DNA of 64,000 nucleotides from Paenisporosarcina quisquiliarum_A (GCF_043641925.1 NZ_JBHZRU010000009.1:62001-126000), one strand, 5' to 3'; shown: positions 43,602 through 52,998, counted from the first letter of the stretch. Notes: generated from the sequence alone by a model not told the origin. Translations and numbers: made by a program.

Positions 43602-43616
43602 CAGCTCCTGCTTTTA
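43580..43616. terminator. Bidirectional terminator between yfkH-like and pfeT-like genes
   Basis: AAAGCAGGAGCCGTC and GACAGCTCCTGCTTTT-type arms meet at ATAT. It overlaps the last codons of the YihY gene and the stop codon of the ATPase gene. Confidence 0.85.
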
Positions 43617-45521
43617 TACGTTTCTTTGAAGAAGTCTTAATCCATTCAATATAACAAGAATCGTACTACCTTCATGACCGAGTACTCCTAATGGCAAATT
43701 AATCACTTGGAAGAAATTACTTATGATTAATAAAACAATAACGGCAATCGAAAAAATGATGTTTTGCTTTACAATGCGATTCATTTTTCGAGATAAACGA
43801 ATTGCAAAAGCAATGCGAGATAAATCATTTTTCATAAGAACGACATCAGCAGTTTCAAGTGCAACATCTGTACCACCGCCCATTGCAATACCTGTGGTTG
43901 CAGTTGCAAGGGCTGGTGCATCATTAATGCCATCTCCAACCATACCGACCATACCGTATGTTTCTAAAAAGCCTTTTAAGTGATTAACTTTCGTTTCCGG
44001 TAAACACTCTGCAAAATACGCATCTACACCCGCTTCTTCAGCGATCGCTTTTGCTGTTCTTTCATTATCACCAGTTAGCATAATTGTGGTAATGCCTAAT
44101 TTTTTCAACTCTTCAATCGCTGCTTTAGACTCTTCGCGTACCGTATCCTTCATAGCTGCAAGTGCGACAATTTCATGTTCATTGGCCATGAAAATAACCG
44201 TTTTCCCTTCGTCTTCGAGAGATTGAGCAACTCCGTTGTTGAAGTGTTTTGCCTTTTCTTCACCGACAAATTTAGGTTTACCAACTTTCCACTCAATCCC
44301 ATCAATTGTTGCTTTAATTCCCCAACCGGCGATGTCTTCTATTTCAATCGATTGTTTAATAATTGTTCCTTGTAATTTAGAATATTGGACAATTGATTGG
44401 GCAAGAGGATGATTCGACTGTGCTTCAATGCTTGCTAGAAGACTGAGCACTTCACTTTCTACATAACCGTCTGTTACGAAGAAGTCGGTCACTTCGGGTT
44501 TGCCTTTAGTTAATGTACCTGTTTTATCAAGTGCGATTGCTTTTATATCCCCGACATTCTCTAAGTGAACGCCACCTTTGAATAATATCCCGCTCCGAGC
44601 ACCGTTCGATATTGCGGACAATGTTGCCGGCATGACCGAAGCAACTAAAGCGCAAGGTGATGCTACTACGAGAAGAACCATTGCTCTGTAAAAAGTCGTG
44701 GTCCAGTCCCAGCCCAAAAGGAAGTGGGGGAGAAATAGCATAACACCGACAGTAACTAAAACAATTTTCACATAGCGACTCTCGAATCGTTCGATGAATT
44801 GTTGCGACGGTGATTTTTCACTTTGTGCAGATTGTACTAAATCGATAATCTTTTGAAATAGGGACTCTGAACTCGGTTTGGTCATTTTGATGGTTAAGGA
44901 ACCATTCATATTCACGGTCCCTGCAAAAAGCTCGCTACCCGTTTGTTTGGTTACTGGGACAGATTCGCCGCTAATAGCAGCTTCATCCACATTTGAATGT
45001 CCTGTGATTACCATGCTATCAACAGGAATTCTTTCTCCAGGTTTAACGTAAAGAATATCTCCAACATGCAAGTCTTTAACAAGCACTCTTTTAGATTGTC
45101 CAGAGGCTTCCATTAACCAGGCTTCTTCGGGTTGTAATTTCATTAAAGCTGATATTTCACGCTGGCTTTTATTCATCGTATACGTTTCGAGAGCACCACT
45201 TAAGGCGAAAATAAATATGAGAATAGCGCCTTCTACCCAATACCCAATAATAGAAGATCCAATGGCAGCCAGAATCATCAGCAATTCCACATTTAGTTCT
45301 TTTTTGTGAATAGTCGCTTCAATTCCTTCTTTTGCTTTTGCATAACCGCCTATAAAAAATGCAAGGAGAAAAAGAGTAATGGAAATTGCACTATCCCCAT
45401 TTTTACCAAACAACCATGCGATGACAATTAACACACCAGATAGAAGGGCTGCAATCAATTCAATATGCGGTAAAATTCTAGTGATAAAGAAAGACTGATT
45501 TTGTTGTTGAACGGCTTCCAT
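43614..45521 (-). CDS. pfeT: P1B4-type metal-transporting ATPase (PfeT/ZosA-like iron efflux pump)
   Basis: A 635-residue P-type ATPase without an N-terminal metal-binding domain. Motifs: SGES (184-187), SPC in the ion-binding helix (288-290), DKTGT with the phosphorylated Asp332, TGDN, GDGINDAPALA, and HEGST in the last helix pair (His616). SPC plus HEG[GS]T defines P1B4 pumps; the B. subtilis member exports Fe(II), while older work named it ZosA. An ATG at 45563 is in frame, but AGGAGGTG gives ATG 45521. A Fur-like box abuts the ribosome site. Confidence 0.88.
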   Translation of the reverse strand: MEAVQQQNQSFFITRILPHIELIAALLSGVLIVIAWLFGKNGDSAISITLFLLAFFIGGYAKAKEGIEATIHKKELNVELLMILAAIGSSIIGYWVEGAILIFIFALSGALETYTMNKSQREISALMKLQPEEAWLMEASGQSKRVLVKDLHVGDILYVKPGERIPVDSMVITGHSNVDEAAISGESVPVTKQTGSELFAGTVNMNGSLTIKMTKPSSESLFQKIIDLVQSAQSEKSPSQQFIERFESRYVKIVLVTVGVMLFLPHFLLGWDWTTTFYRAMVLLVVASPCALVASVMPATLSAISNGARSGILFKGGVHLENVGDIKAIALDKTGTLTKGKPEVTDFFVTDGYVESEVLSLLASIEAQSNHPLAQSIVQYSKLQGTIIKQSIEIEDIAGWGIKATIDGIEWKVGKPKFVGEEKAKHFNNGVAQSLEDEGKTVIFMANEHEIVALAAMKDTVREESKAAIEELKKLGITTIMLTGDNERTAKAIAEEAGVDAYFAECLPETKVNHLKGFLETYGMVGMVGDGINDAPALATATTGIAMGGGTDVALETADVVLMKNDLSRIAFAIRLSRKMNRIVKQNIIFSIAVIVLLIISNFFQVINLPLGVLGHEGSTILVILNGLRLLQRNV

Positions 45522-45532
45522 GTGGCACCTCC

Positions 45533-45553
45533 TGATAATGATAGTCAATATCA
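45533..45553 (-). promoter_or_regulatory. Fur/PerR-type operator upstream of the P1B4 ATPase gene
   Basis: Plus strand reads TGATAATGATAGTCA overlapping TGATAGTCAATATCA six bases on. Against the 7-1-7 Fur box (TGATAATnATTATCA), each overlapping unit matches 12 of 14 positions. It touches the ribosome site AGGAGGTG (45525-45532), so a bound repressor would block transcription or a start just upstream. The match is closer to a Fur box than to a PerR box. Confidence 0.6.
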
Positions 45554-45571
45554 TATGTCCCATAATGTACG

Positions 45572-45607
45572 AAAAGCTGGCATTCCCCTAGGGAATACCA
45601 GCGTTTT
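45572..45607 (-). terminator. Terminator of the fumarase gene
   Basis: Arms AAAACGCTGGTATTCCC and GGGAATGCCAGCTTTT on the minus strand meet at CTAG. Confidence 0.88.
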
Positions 45608-45671
45608 AAATAACAATTATTAGATTAGAATGATTATAACATGGAAATGTTTTCAAAGACAATAGAAAGAA

Positions 45672-47213
45672 TTATTTATAGACACGTTCGCTGTATTGCG
45701 CTAATTTTTCAAGTGATGATTTATCTACATCCGCATGCAAACTATTCCCATGAGAGTCCATTGTTACAACAGCGGTGAAATCTTCCACTCTTAAATGCCA
45801 CATAGCTTCAGGAATTCCGAATTGCATAAGGTCTACTCCTTCGACGCCTTTTATACAATCTGCATAGTATTGAGCTGCGCCACCAATCGCATTTAAGTAA
45901 ACGCCGCCATGTTCATTTAATGCCGCCAAGGTTTTTGGTCCCATGCCACCTTTACCCATAACTGCACGAATACCGAACTTCTTCATAATATCACCTTGGT
46001 AAGGCTCTTCACGAATCGATGTAGTAGGTCCAGCTGCTTTAATGTGCCAGTTACCTTCATCATCTTTCATAACAACAGGACCACAGTGATAAATAATTTG
46101 GCCGTTAAGGTCAAGAGGAGCATCATGTTCTGATAAATATTTATGAATGGCATCGCGACCTGTATACATCATGCCACTAATTTTAACAACATCACCAACT
46201 TGTAATTGACGAATTTCTTCTTCTGTAATTGGTGCACGAAGTTCAACAATACGAGTTGCCGCTTCTTCAGCAGATTGATCGGCTCCTTGATCTTTAAACT
46301 CAATTTTTTCTCCGTCTTGATAGTGCCATTCATTAATTTCACCAGTTGTTGGATTAATGTTGATAGCTAAACGACGATAAGCCCAGCAATTATAAGCAAC
46401 TGAAACGAAGAAGCTAGCAGGAATACGATGCATGACACCAATTTTACAGCCAAGTAAAGTTGCTTCTCCACCGAATCCCATCGTGCCGATTCCAAGTGTA
46501 TTTGCTTTTTCAACAATGTAATTTTCTAGTTCCGCTAATTGTGGATGTGGGTTTACATCTTCAACAGAGCGGAAAAGTTGTTCTTTCGCTAAATCATAAC
46601 CAGATGCGCGATCTCCACCAATTCCAACGCCTATGAACCCTGCTGAACATCCTTGTCCTTGTGCTTGATAGACAGAGTGAAGAATACACTTTCGAATTCC
46701 ATCTAAGTCACGACCAGCGCGTCCGATTCCTTCGAGTTCGGCAGGAAGACTGTACTGTATATTTTTATTCTCACAGCCGCCACCTTTTAAGATGAGTTTC
46801 ATTTCAATATAATCTTTTTCCCATTGCTCAAATTTCACAACTGGAACACCTTCGCCTAGGTTATCACCACTGTTTTCACCAGTTAAAGAATCCACAGCAT
46901 TTGGGCGAAGTTTTGCATTTTTTGTAGCTGTTACAATAGCACGACGAATAGCCGCTTTAATTTCTAATTGATTTACACCTACAGGCGTTTTAATTTTAAA
47001 TGTAGGCATTCCTGTATCTTGGCAAATGGGTGATACATTGTCATCAGCCATTTGTATATTATTTGTGATTGTATCTAAACTCATAGCCGCACGTGTGCCA
47101 GCATTTTCTGCAGCTTTCGCATTGCGTACTGCGCGACGGACATCTTTAGGTAAGTTTGTTGATGTTTCTGTAATTAAATCATATATGCTTTTTTCTAATG
47201 TTTCTAAGTACAT
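45672..47213 (-). CDS. fumA: Fumarate hydratase, class I (iron-sulfur)
   Basis: A 513-residue, oxygen-sensitive [4Fe-4S] fumarase that hydrates fumarate to malate in the TCA cycle. The cluster cysteines fall in SPICQDTGMP, GGGCENKN and GQGCSAGFIG. The C-terminal part has the swivelling beta-domain (GPTTSIREEPYQGDIM, KGGMGPKTLAAL). An upstream in-frame ATG at 47255 is possible, but GAGAGGGG lies about eight bases before ATG 47213. It is monocistronic. B. subtilis uses class II FumC instead, so this is a difference from the model. Confidence 0.92.
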   Translation of the reverse strand: MYLETLEKSIYDLITETSTNLPKDVRRAVRNAKAAENAGTRAAMSLDTITNNIQMADDNVSPICQDTGMPTFKIKTPVGVNQLEIKAAIRRAIVTATKNAKLRPNAVDSLTGENSGDNLGEGVPVVKFEQWEKDYIEMKLILKGGGCENKNIQYSLPAELEGIGRAGRDLDGIRKCILHSVYQAQGQGCSAGFIGVGIGGDRASGYDLAKEQLFRSVEDVNPHPQLAELENYIVEKANTLGIGTMGFGGEATLLGCKIGVMHRIPASFFVSVAYNCWAYRRLAININPTTGEINEWHYQDGEKIEFKDQGADQSAEEAATRIVELRAPITEEEIRQLQVGDVVKISGMMYTGRDAIHKYLSEHDAPLDLNGQIIYHCGPVVMKDDEGNWHIKAAGPTTSIREEPYQGDIMKKFGIRAVMGKGGMGPKTLAALNEHGGVYLNAIGGAAQYYADCIKGVEGVDLMQFGIPEAMWHLRVEDFTAVVTMDSHGNSLHADVDKSSLEKLAQYSERVYK

Positions 47214-47408
47214 GGTTTTGCCCCTCTCAATCATTCTCCAAATTGTTTTCATCATCTATTATACGCCTAAATAATCTTTTAAAAAAGGATAGGGGATGAT
47301 AGATTAATTGGCTATTGTAAATTAAACATTTCGGACTGTTTTTATACAGATCAATTCGTGTTATCTCCACGCAAAGTATATAATTCCCCAGTCAAGTTGC
47401 AGGGATAT

Positions 47409-47466
47409 AAAAAGGGGCTGTCTCTAAGTCACTAAATGACATTTGAGACAACCCCTTTATTTTTTT
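47409..47466 (-). terminator. Terminator of the SE1561-family gene
   Basis: AAAGGGGCTGTCTCTAAGTC and ATTTGAGACAACCCCTTTAT form a long stem with T's on the minus-strand side. It is one of three stems of the GGCTGTCTC type. Confidence 0.85.
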
Positions 47467-47650
47467 ATTTTGGACTGTTTTTAAATTGTTCCATTTTGTC
47501 TTCTAAATCATCCATCATTGAAATTAGACGATCGATATCTTCCAATTTCGTTGTTTCTGGTTCGATTGAATCAAGTACTTCTAAAAAAATGTTCAAACGT
47601 TCTTTAAGATAAGTGACTTGTTGTTCTTTATCAGTAATTGATTTGCCCAT
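47465..47650 (-). CDS. SE1561-family small protein
   Basis: A 61-residue helical, acidic protein with EQQVTYLKERLNIFLEVLDS followed by EDIDRLISMMDDLEDKMEQF. This matches a small Firmicutes family named after Staphylococcus SE1561. Function is unknown; a coiled-coil hairpin is likely. AGCGAGGTG precedes ATG. Confidence 0.72.
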   Translation of the reverse strand: MGKSITDKEQQVTYLKERLNIFLEVLDSIEPETTKLEDIDRLISMMDDLEDKMEQFKNSPK

Positions 47651-47749
47651 TTTAAAACACCTCGCTTATTGTTTTCCATACTAGCGGATTTTTAATTCTT
47701 TATCAACTTCAGGTAGGACTTTAGAAATATTTTAATATTTAATGTATTT

Positions 47750-47973
47750 AGAATATTTACAAAATTCAATTAAGATGTTAAGGTTAACTTACTTCAACAA
47801 GAGAGGGGAGGCCGTAGTGAAAAGTCGAAACCATTCAAAAGTTTAAAAGGAGGGGGTTCGAACATTTCACCGGCACTATAAGCCGTGAATCGATATATGG
47901 ATACTCAATTAGATAACAGCGATATTTAGAAGGCTCAGCCAACATCTGAAATCAGATATGGTCTGAGCCTTTG
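47750..47973. other. Gene-poor stretch with two strong ribosome-site-like sequences and a closing hairpin
   Basis: Within the gap 47651-47982, GAGAGGGGAGG (47801-47811) precedes a 9-codon frame starting GTG (VKSRNHSKV), and AAAAGGAGGGGG (47846-47857) precedes no clear start. At 47929-47973 AAGGCTCAGCC and GGTCTGAGCCTT form a hairpin. This may be a small RNA, a leader-type unit or a gene remnant. I cannot decide from sequence. Confidence 0.3.
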
Positions 47974-47982
47974 CTAATGGAA

Positions 47983-48366
47983 TTATATAATCTCAAACGT
48001 TTCGTGTACGTCGATTGATTGGTCAACAGAACGAACCATCGAACAATTCTTCGTTGTTAAATTCATTGCCTTTTGTAATTTTACTTCTTCGAGATTCGAT
48101 CCCTTTAATTTAAAATGAATATGAACTTTTTCAAGTCTATTTGCTATTTCTTCATTTCTTACGACTTCTTTTACTTCGATTTCCATTTCCTCGATCGGCA
48201 TCCGCATTTTCTCACAAACTTTTCTTAATACGCCTCCACTACAACTAACCAATGATGAAACCAATAATTGATAAGGTCTAAAACCATAACTTTCATTTGA
48301 AGAAATCGTAAGCTTTCCAAATTCAAGGTTTGTCTCAAAACCGTGTTCTGTCATGATATATTTCAA
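47983..48366 (-). CDS. OsmC/Ohr-family protein
   Basis: A 127-residue protein of the OsmC superfamily: GFRPYQLLVSSLVSCSGGVL with the first reactive-type Cys, and LTTKNCSMVRSVDQSIDVHE with the second. The family reduces peroxides or binds thiol-linked ligands; this is closer to the general OsmC group (YhfA-like) than to Ohr. The frame runs well upstream, but AAGGGAGGA sits eight bases before TTG 48366, giving MKYIMTEHG. It is divergent from the MFS gene. Confidence 0.8.
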   Translation of the reverse strand: MKYIMTEHGFETNLEFGKLTISSNESYGFRPYQLLVSSLVSCSGGVLRKVCEKMRMPIEEMEIEVKEVVRNEEIANRLEKVHIHFKLKGSNLEEVKLQKAMNLTTKNCSMVRSVDQSIDVHETFEII

Positions 48367-48448
48367 CTTGCATTCCTCCCTTATGTTAAAATTGTATCGA
48401 ATCTTAAAGGAATTGAACACGATTTTAACTTGAATAGAGGAGAGCATC

Positions 48449-49627
48449 ATGAAGCAATTTACACCATCAGAAAAAAGAAGGTTTTGGATTTTAGTTACCA
48501 TTGTGTCCATTTCCGGATTTTCACAAGGAATGTTACTTCCGCTCATATCTATTATTTTTGAACAGGATGGGCTTTCTGCATCGTTAAACGGATTAAATGC
48601 AACAGGCTTATACATAGGAACGCTTTTAGTTTCCCCATTCATGGAACAGCCACTACGTCGATTTGGTTATAAACCAATCATCATGATTGGTGGAATATTA
48701 GTATTTATGTCATTGCTTCTATTTCCATTATGGAAAAGTGTGATTTTTTGGTTTGTGCTCCGACTGTTTATTGGAATAGGAGACCATTTACTTCATTTTT
48801 CAACACAAACTTGGATCACGAGTTTTTCGTCTAAAGAACGTTTAGGCCGAAACATTGCCCTTTACGGGTTGTCATTTGGAATTGGTTTTGCAGCCGGGCC
48901 ATTGTTTGTTCCGCTAATAAATGTTTTTGAAGGCTTACCATTCATCGTTTCTGGTGTATTATGTTTGTCAGCATGGTCACTTGTTTTCTTCCTTGATAAT
49001 GATTTTCCTGGACATATGCATGAAACTTCTACGATGCGGGGGACGTGGGCAAGGTTTGGGGCAACGATTGGATTTGCATGGGTAGCCTTTATTCCTCCGT
49101 TTAGTTATGGTTTTTTAGAGTCTAGTTTGCATGCGATTTTTCCTGTTTACGCCTTACGCAATCAGCTGGATGTAGGAAGTGTTTCGATTATTTTAGCTGC
49201 CTTTTCAACCGGTGGAATATTGTCACAGTTACCCCTTGGCGCATTAAGTGACCGAATCGGAAGGAAAAAAGTGGTACTCTTTTCGTTATTCGGTGGTGCT
49301 TTTTCATTTAGTGCAGCCGCTGTGTTAGAAAATAACAGCTTGGCACTTATTGCGGCATTTCTAATAGCTGGCTTGTTTGTCGGATCTACTTTCTCTTTAG
49401 GGATTTCTTATATGGCTGATTTGACACCAAAGGCTTTATTACCCTCTGGAAATCTTTTATGCGGTATTTTCTTTAGCATTGGAAGTTTAACTGGGCCATT
49501 TATGGGAGGCGTCTTTTTAGAGTTCTTTAACCAGTTTAGTTTTTTATGGCTCATTTCATTTGTGTTATTTGTCTTTAGTTTAATCAGTTTAATCACGCCA
49601 AAAAAACAGCAGATCCTTTCGAGTTAG
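48449..49627 (+). CDS. MFS transporter
   Basis: A 392-residue protein with twelve membrane helices. The A-motif of the second half is visible as LGALSDRIGRKKVVLFSLFG, and the first half has the variant loop MEQPLRRFGYKPIIMIGG. It resembles drug or sugar efflux members of the major facilitator superfamily (YfkF-like group); the substrate is unknown. GAGGAGAG precedes ATG. Single gene, ending in a shared terminator. Confidence 0.85.
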   Translation: MKQFTPSEKRRFWILVTIVSISGFSQGMLLPLISIIFEQDGLSASLNGLNATGLYIGTLLVSPFMEQPLRRFGYKPIIMIGGILVFMSLLLFPLWKSVIFWFVLRLFIGIGDHLLHFSTQTWITSFSSKERLGRNIALYGLSFGIGFAAGPLFVPLINVFEGLPFIVSGVLCLSAWSLVFFLDNDFPGHMHETSTMRGTWARFGATIGFAWVAFIPPFSYGFLESSLHAIFPVYALRNQLDVGSVSIILAAFSTGGILSQLPLGALSDRIGRKKVVLFSLFGGAFSFSAAAVLENNSLALIAAFLIAGLFVGSTFSLGISYMADLTPKALLPSGNLLCGIFFSIGSLTGPFMGGVFLEFFNQFSFLWLISFVLFVFSLISLITPKKQQILSS

Positions 49628-49655
49628 TCTCGAAGTGATCTGCTGCTTTTTTTTA
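49602..49655. terminator. Bidirectional terminator between the MFS and YpfJ-like genes
   Basis: AAAAACAGCAGATCACTTC-type stem: CAGCAGATCCTTTCGAG pairs with CTCGAAGTGATCTGCTG, with A-run and T-run outside. It includes the final codons of both convergent genes. Confidence 0.88.
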
Positions 49656-50501
49656 TAACTCGTTAGCACTAAATGTATCTCCGTCTTCAATCGTGCCGGA
49701 TTCATATCCTTTTTTAAACCATCTCATACGTTGCTCAGACGTACCATGTGTGAAGCTTTCTGGTACAACATACCCTTGAGATTTCTTTTGAATATTGTCG
49801 TCACCAACTGCACTTGCCGCGGTAATTGCTTCTTCTACATCACCAGCTTCAAGATAACCTTGTCCTTCAGCGTACCGTGCAAAAACACCTGCATAGTAAT
49901 CTGCTTGTAATTCTAATCTGACTAGGTATTGATTGAATTCTTCTTCACTTACTTGATTACGCATGGCCATTACTTCTTTGTTTGTGCCTAGTAATGTTTG
50001 AACGTGATGCCCAACTTCATGCGCAATGACATAAGCCATTGCAAAATCACCAGGTGCTTCAAATTTTTGTCTTAATTCATCGTAAAAGCTTAAGTCAATA
50101 TATAGTTTGTAATCTCCTGGACAATAAAACGGTCCAACTGCTGAACCGGCTGTACCACATGCAGATTCGACTTGGTTTGTATAAAGAACCATAACAGGCT
50201 CTTGGTATTCTTTGCCTTGTTCTTCAAAAAGTTCTGTCCAAACAGTTTCTGTGTCAGCAAGAACAACTGAAACGAAATCGGCGAGTTCTTTTTCTTGTTC
50301 GGTCTCTTCATATGTTCCATTATCTGTTGTAGATGTACCGGTGATATTATTTAGGATGTCTCCAGGACCTCCACCGCCGATTAGTGTCATGATAATAACG
50401 ATGACAAGACCAATACCGCCACCAGCTATTCCAACACCACCAATACCTTTTCCTCTACGATCTTCAACATTTGCGCTTTGTCCTCGACCTCTCCACTTCA
50501 T
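49653..50501 (-). CDS. Neutral zinc metallopeptidase, YpfJ family
   Basis: A 282-residue protein: basic N-terminus, one membrane helix (residues about 20-42, Gly-rich), then a zinc peptidase domain with VIAHEVGHHVQTLLG (HExxH) and ELQADYYAGVFARYAEG, where the Glu/Asp of the second motif completes the site. QVESACGTAGSAVGPFYCPG is the family signature. Anchored in the membrane with the catalytic domain probably outside. Physiological substrate unknown. ACGGAGGA precedes ATG. Confidence 0.85.
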   Translation of the reverse strand: MKWRGRGQSANVEDRRGKGIGGVGIAGGGIGLVIVIIMTLIGGGGPGDILNNITGTSTTDNGTYEETEQEKELADFVSVVLADTETVWTELFEEQGKEYQEPVMVLYTNQVESACGTAGSAVGPFYCPGDYKLYIDLSFYDELRQKFEAPGDFAMAYVIAHEVGHHVQTLLGTNKEVMAMRNQVSEEEFNQYLVRLELQADYYAGVFARYAEGQGYLEAGDVEEAITAASAVGDDNIQKKSQGYVVPESFTHGTSEQRMRWFKKGYESGTIEDGDTFSANEL

Positions 50502-50640
50502 CAGAATTCCTCCGTCAATCGAATTTTCTATAATATAATTGCATAAACATTACTGTCTTTATTCCCTAGAAACAAAAAGTTCAATCCTCTAATAAATAAA
50601 AAGAATGCGTTTTTTTAATGGAAGTTTCGACTTGGATTTA

Positions 50641-50685
50641 AAAAACTGTAGACACCCTCAAAAAATCTGAGTTTGCCTACAGTTT
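50641..50685 (-). terminator. Terminator of the rlmD gene
   Basis: AACTGTAGACACCCTCA and TGAGTTTGCCTACAGTT form the stem; TTTTTT follows on the minus strand. Confidence 0.85.
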
Positions 50686-50722
50686 CGCACACACTTTAAA
50701 TGAGCGTGTCTCGAATATAGAA

Positions 50723-52102
50723 TTATTTACGAACTAATAATGTGACGCTTTCAATTTGAGCTGTTTGAGGGAACATATCAACTGGTTGAATATATTCTAT
50801 ATCGTATACTTTGCGTAATTGACTCAAATCTTTCGCTAAAGTAGATGGGTTACAAGATGTGTAAACAAAACGTTTCGGTCTCACATTTATAATCATTTGC
50901 AATAAGCTATCGGCAAGCCCAGTACGTGGGGGATCGACTGTTAAAACATCCGGAACAAAACCTTCTGTACTCCATTTCGCCAGCCATTCTTCCGCTGTCC
51001 CGGTTTCATAAGTTGCGTGAGTAAAGCCGTGTTTTTCTGCATTTTTCTTCGCGTCATAAATGCTATCGCCAATGACATCCATTCCACGAACTTCTTTTGC
51101 TTGATCAGCTAACCACAAACCAATTGTACCAACTCCACAATAAGCATCCACAACCGTTTCATTACCTGTTAGAGCTGCAGCAGACTTGATTTCATTATAC
51201 AATCGTACGGTTTGAGAGGGGTTAAGTTGGAAGAAAGCACGTGCTGATAAATCAAATGACAGTTCACCTAATTTTTCATGCAATGTTTTTTTACCATGAA
51301 GAACGATTGTACGATCTCCAAATATTAGTGACGTTTGTTTTGGATTGACGTTTTGGACAATTGACACAATTGCTGGATCAATTTCAGCTAATTTGTCAAT
51401 AATTAACTGACGTTTTGGCATTTCAGCTCGAGTCGTTACGAGAACTAATTGAATTTCGCCAGTTCGTAAACCGGTTCGAACAACGATTGTGCGAACAAGT
51501 CCATTCTGTGTTTTCCCGTCATGAATAGGAATCTGAAGCATTTCTAGAATTCGTTTTACTTCATTAGTCACGCGAGTGGTATCAGGATGCTGAACAATAC
51601 ACTCGTCAATATTTAGTAATTCATGAGTGCCTTCTGAAAAAAGACCAGCGTGCACTTTATTTCCATCTTTACGAACTTGGAATTGACTTTTGTTTCGATA
51701 CTGCCATGGGTTATCCATGCCAATCGTTTCTCGAACTTCAATGCTTGGTGCTAAATCTCTTACGTATCGCTCTAGTGACTGAACGACCATATCGCGTTTT
51801 TCTACAAGTTGTTGTGCATATGTCATATGTTGTAATTGACACCCACCACAAGCCTCATAAATCGGGCAGGGGGCTTGTTGGCGATGGGGAGAAGATTTAC
51901 GAATTTTAAGGATTTTCGCTTCGGCAAAAGTAGGTTTTACTAATTCTACTTGCGCAGTTACTTCTTCTCCAGGTAGTGCACCTTTTACGAAAACTACATT
52001 TCGTTTAAAGTATCCAATTCCTTCGCCGTTAATGCCGAGCCTTTTAATCGTCAAAGGAAATTTTTGACCTACTTCAATAAGAGTTTGTTGAGACAAATTC
52101 AT
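50723..52102 (-). CDS. rlmD: 23S rRNA (uracil-C5)-methyltransferase, RlmD/RlmCD type
   Basis: A 459-residue enzyme: N-terminal TRAM domain (FPLTIKRLGINGEGIGYFKR), a [4Fe-4S] cluster with Cys residues in PCPIYEACGGCQLQHM, and a SAM methyltransferase domain with VVDAYCGVGTIGLWLA, LTVDPPRTGL and the catalytic YTSCNPSTLAKDL cysteine. B. subtilis has one enzyme of this type (RlmCD) that modifies U747 and U1939 of 23S rRNA. The same site choice here is inference. AAAGGAC precedes ATG. Confidence 0.9.
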   Translation of the reverse strand: MNLSQQTLIEVGQKFPLTIKRLGINGEGIGYFKRNVVFVKGALPGEEVTAQVELVKPTFAEAKILKIRKSSPHRQQAPCPIYEACGGCQLQHMTYAQQLVEKRDMVVQSLERYVRDLAPSIEVRETIGMDNPWQYRNKSQFQVRKDGNKVHAGLFSEGTHELLNIDECIVQHPDTTRVTNEVKRILEMLQIPIHDGKTQNGLVRTIVVRTGLRTGEIQLVLVTTRAEMPKRQLIIDKLAEIDPAIVSIVQNVNPKQTSLIFGDRTIVLHGKKTLHEKLGELSFDLSARAFFQLNPSQTVRLYNEIKSAAALTGNETVVDAYCGVGTIGLWLADQAKEVRGMDVIGDSIYDAKKNAEKHGFTHATYETGTAEEWLAKWSTEGFVPDVLTVDPPRTGLADSLLQMIINVRPKRFVYTSCNPSTLAKDLSQLRKVYDIEYIQPVDMFPQTAQIESVTLLVRK

Positions 52103-52147
52103 TCACGTCCTTTACTACTGGTGTCTACAGTATATAGGACACTGGAG

Positions 52148-52951
52148 TTAATGGAAAGACAAGGGGGAATCATCGTATTTATTTACAAGCGATTCCAATG
52201 ATTCAAATGTGTACCCCATCTTTTTTGCATCTCGAATAAAATCAGGGAGTGCCTGGGCATTATCTGGTGAAACGGTATGCATCAAGATAATCGCGCCAGG
52301 ATGAATTTGATTCATCAGATGGTTATAGGCATAAGCTTTTCCTTGGGGACGATCCGCGTACCAATCAACAAAAGCAACTGACCAAAACATATGTCTGTAA
52401 CCCAGTTCGTTCCCGTAAGCGAGTAACTTTTCGCTAAATACACCTTCTGGTGGGCGAGCGAAACGTGTTCTCTTAATTCCCGTTTCTTCTTTTAGCAGCT
52501 CATCAAACTTATGCCATTCCTCTTTCATGCGTTCTTCTGATAAATTTGCCATATTCGGATGATCATAAGAATGATTCCCGATTTCGTGTCCTTCATCAAT
52601 CATTCGCTTGACTAGATCCTTAGCACTTTTAACATAATGACCTGTTAAAAAGAAAGTAGCAGGAACTTTTTCTTTCTTTAGTGCATCCAATATTGGCGCA
52701 GTGTGTCCATTCTCGTATCCATTATCAAAAGTTAAATACATGATTTTGTCTGTGTCATTTCCTTTATAAAAAGCACCATGTTTTTTTAATAATTCGTCAA
52801 ACGCACTTCCTGCTTGAGCTTGTTGCTCTTGTGAACCCTTTTTGAAGCCCCAATTAAGTGATTCCGCTTCAGCTTGGAATGGATTAACAACTATTCCGAT
52901 TAGTAAAATGGAACATGCAGCGACGATTCCTAAAATATGATTTTTCCACAT
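52148..52951 (-). CDS. pdaA: Polysaccharide deacetylase PdaA (muramic delta-lactam synthesis)
   Basis: A 267-residue exported NodB-type deacetylase. The signal segment is residues about 6-28 (ILGIVAACSILLIGIVV...AEA). Motifs are LTFDNGYENG (catalytic Asp in a DN pair as in PdaA), HSYDHP (zinc histidines) and RFARPPEG. PdaA removes the acetyl group from MurNAc in spore cortex, which is needed for germination, and so points to an endospore former. A weak AAAGG ribosome site lies within the upstream terminator region. Confidence 0.9.
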   Translation of the reverse strand: MWKNHILGIVAACSILLIGIVVNPFQAEAESLNWGFKKGSQEQQAQAGSAFDELLKKHGAFYKGNDTDKIMYLTFDNGYENGHTAPILDALKKEKVPATFFLTGHYVKSAKDLVKRMIDEGHEIGNHSYDHPNMANLSEERMKEEWHKFDELLKEETGIKRTRFARPPEGVFSEKLLAYGNELGYRHMFWSVAFVDWYADRPQGKAYAYNHLMNQIHPGAIILMHTVSPDNAQALPDFIRDAKKMGYTFESLESLVNKYDDSPLSFH

Positions 52952-52989
52952 AAAAACGCAACCTTTCTTTTTAGATAGGTTGCGTTTTC
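52952..52989 (-). terminator. Terminator between yfhF and pdaA
   Basis: Arms AAAACGCAACCTATCT and AGAAAGGTTGCGTTTTT on the minus strand; it directly precedes the pdaA start codon. Confidence 0.85.
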
Positions 52990-52998
52990 TATATCGAA

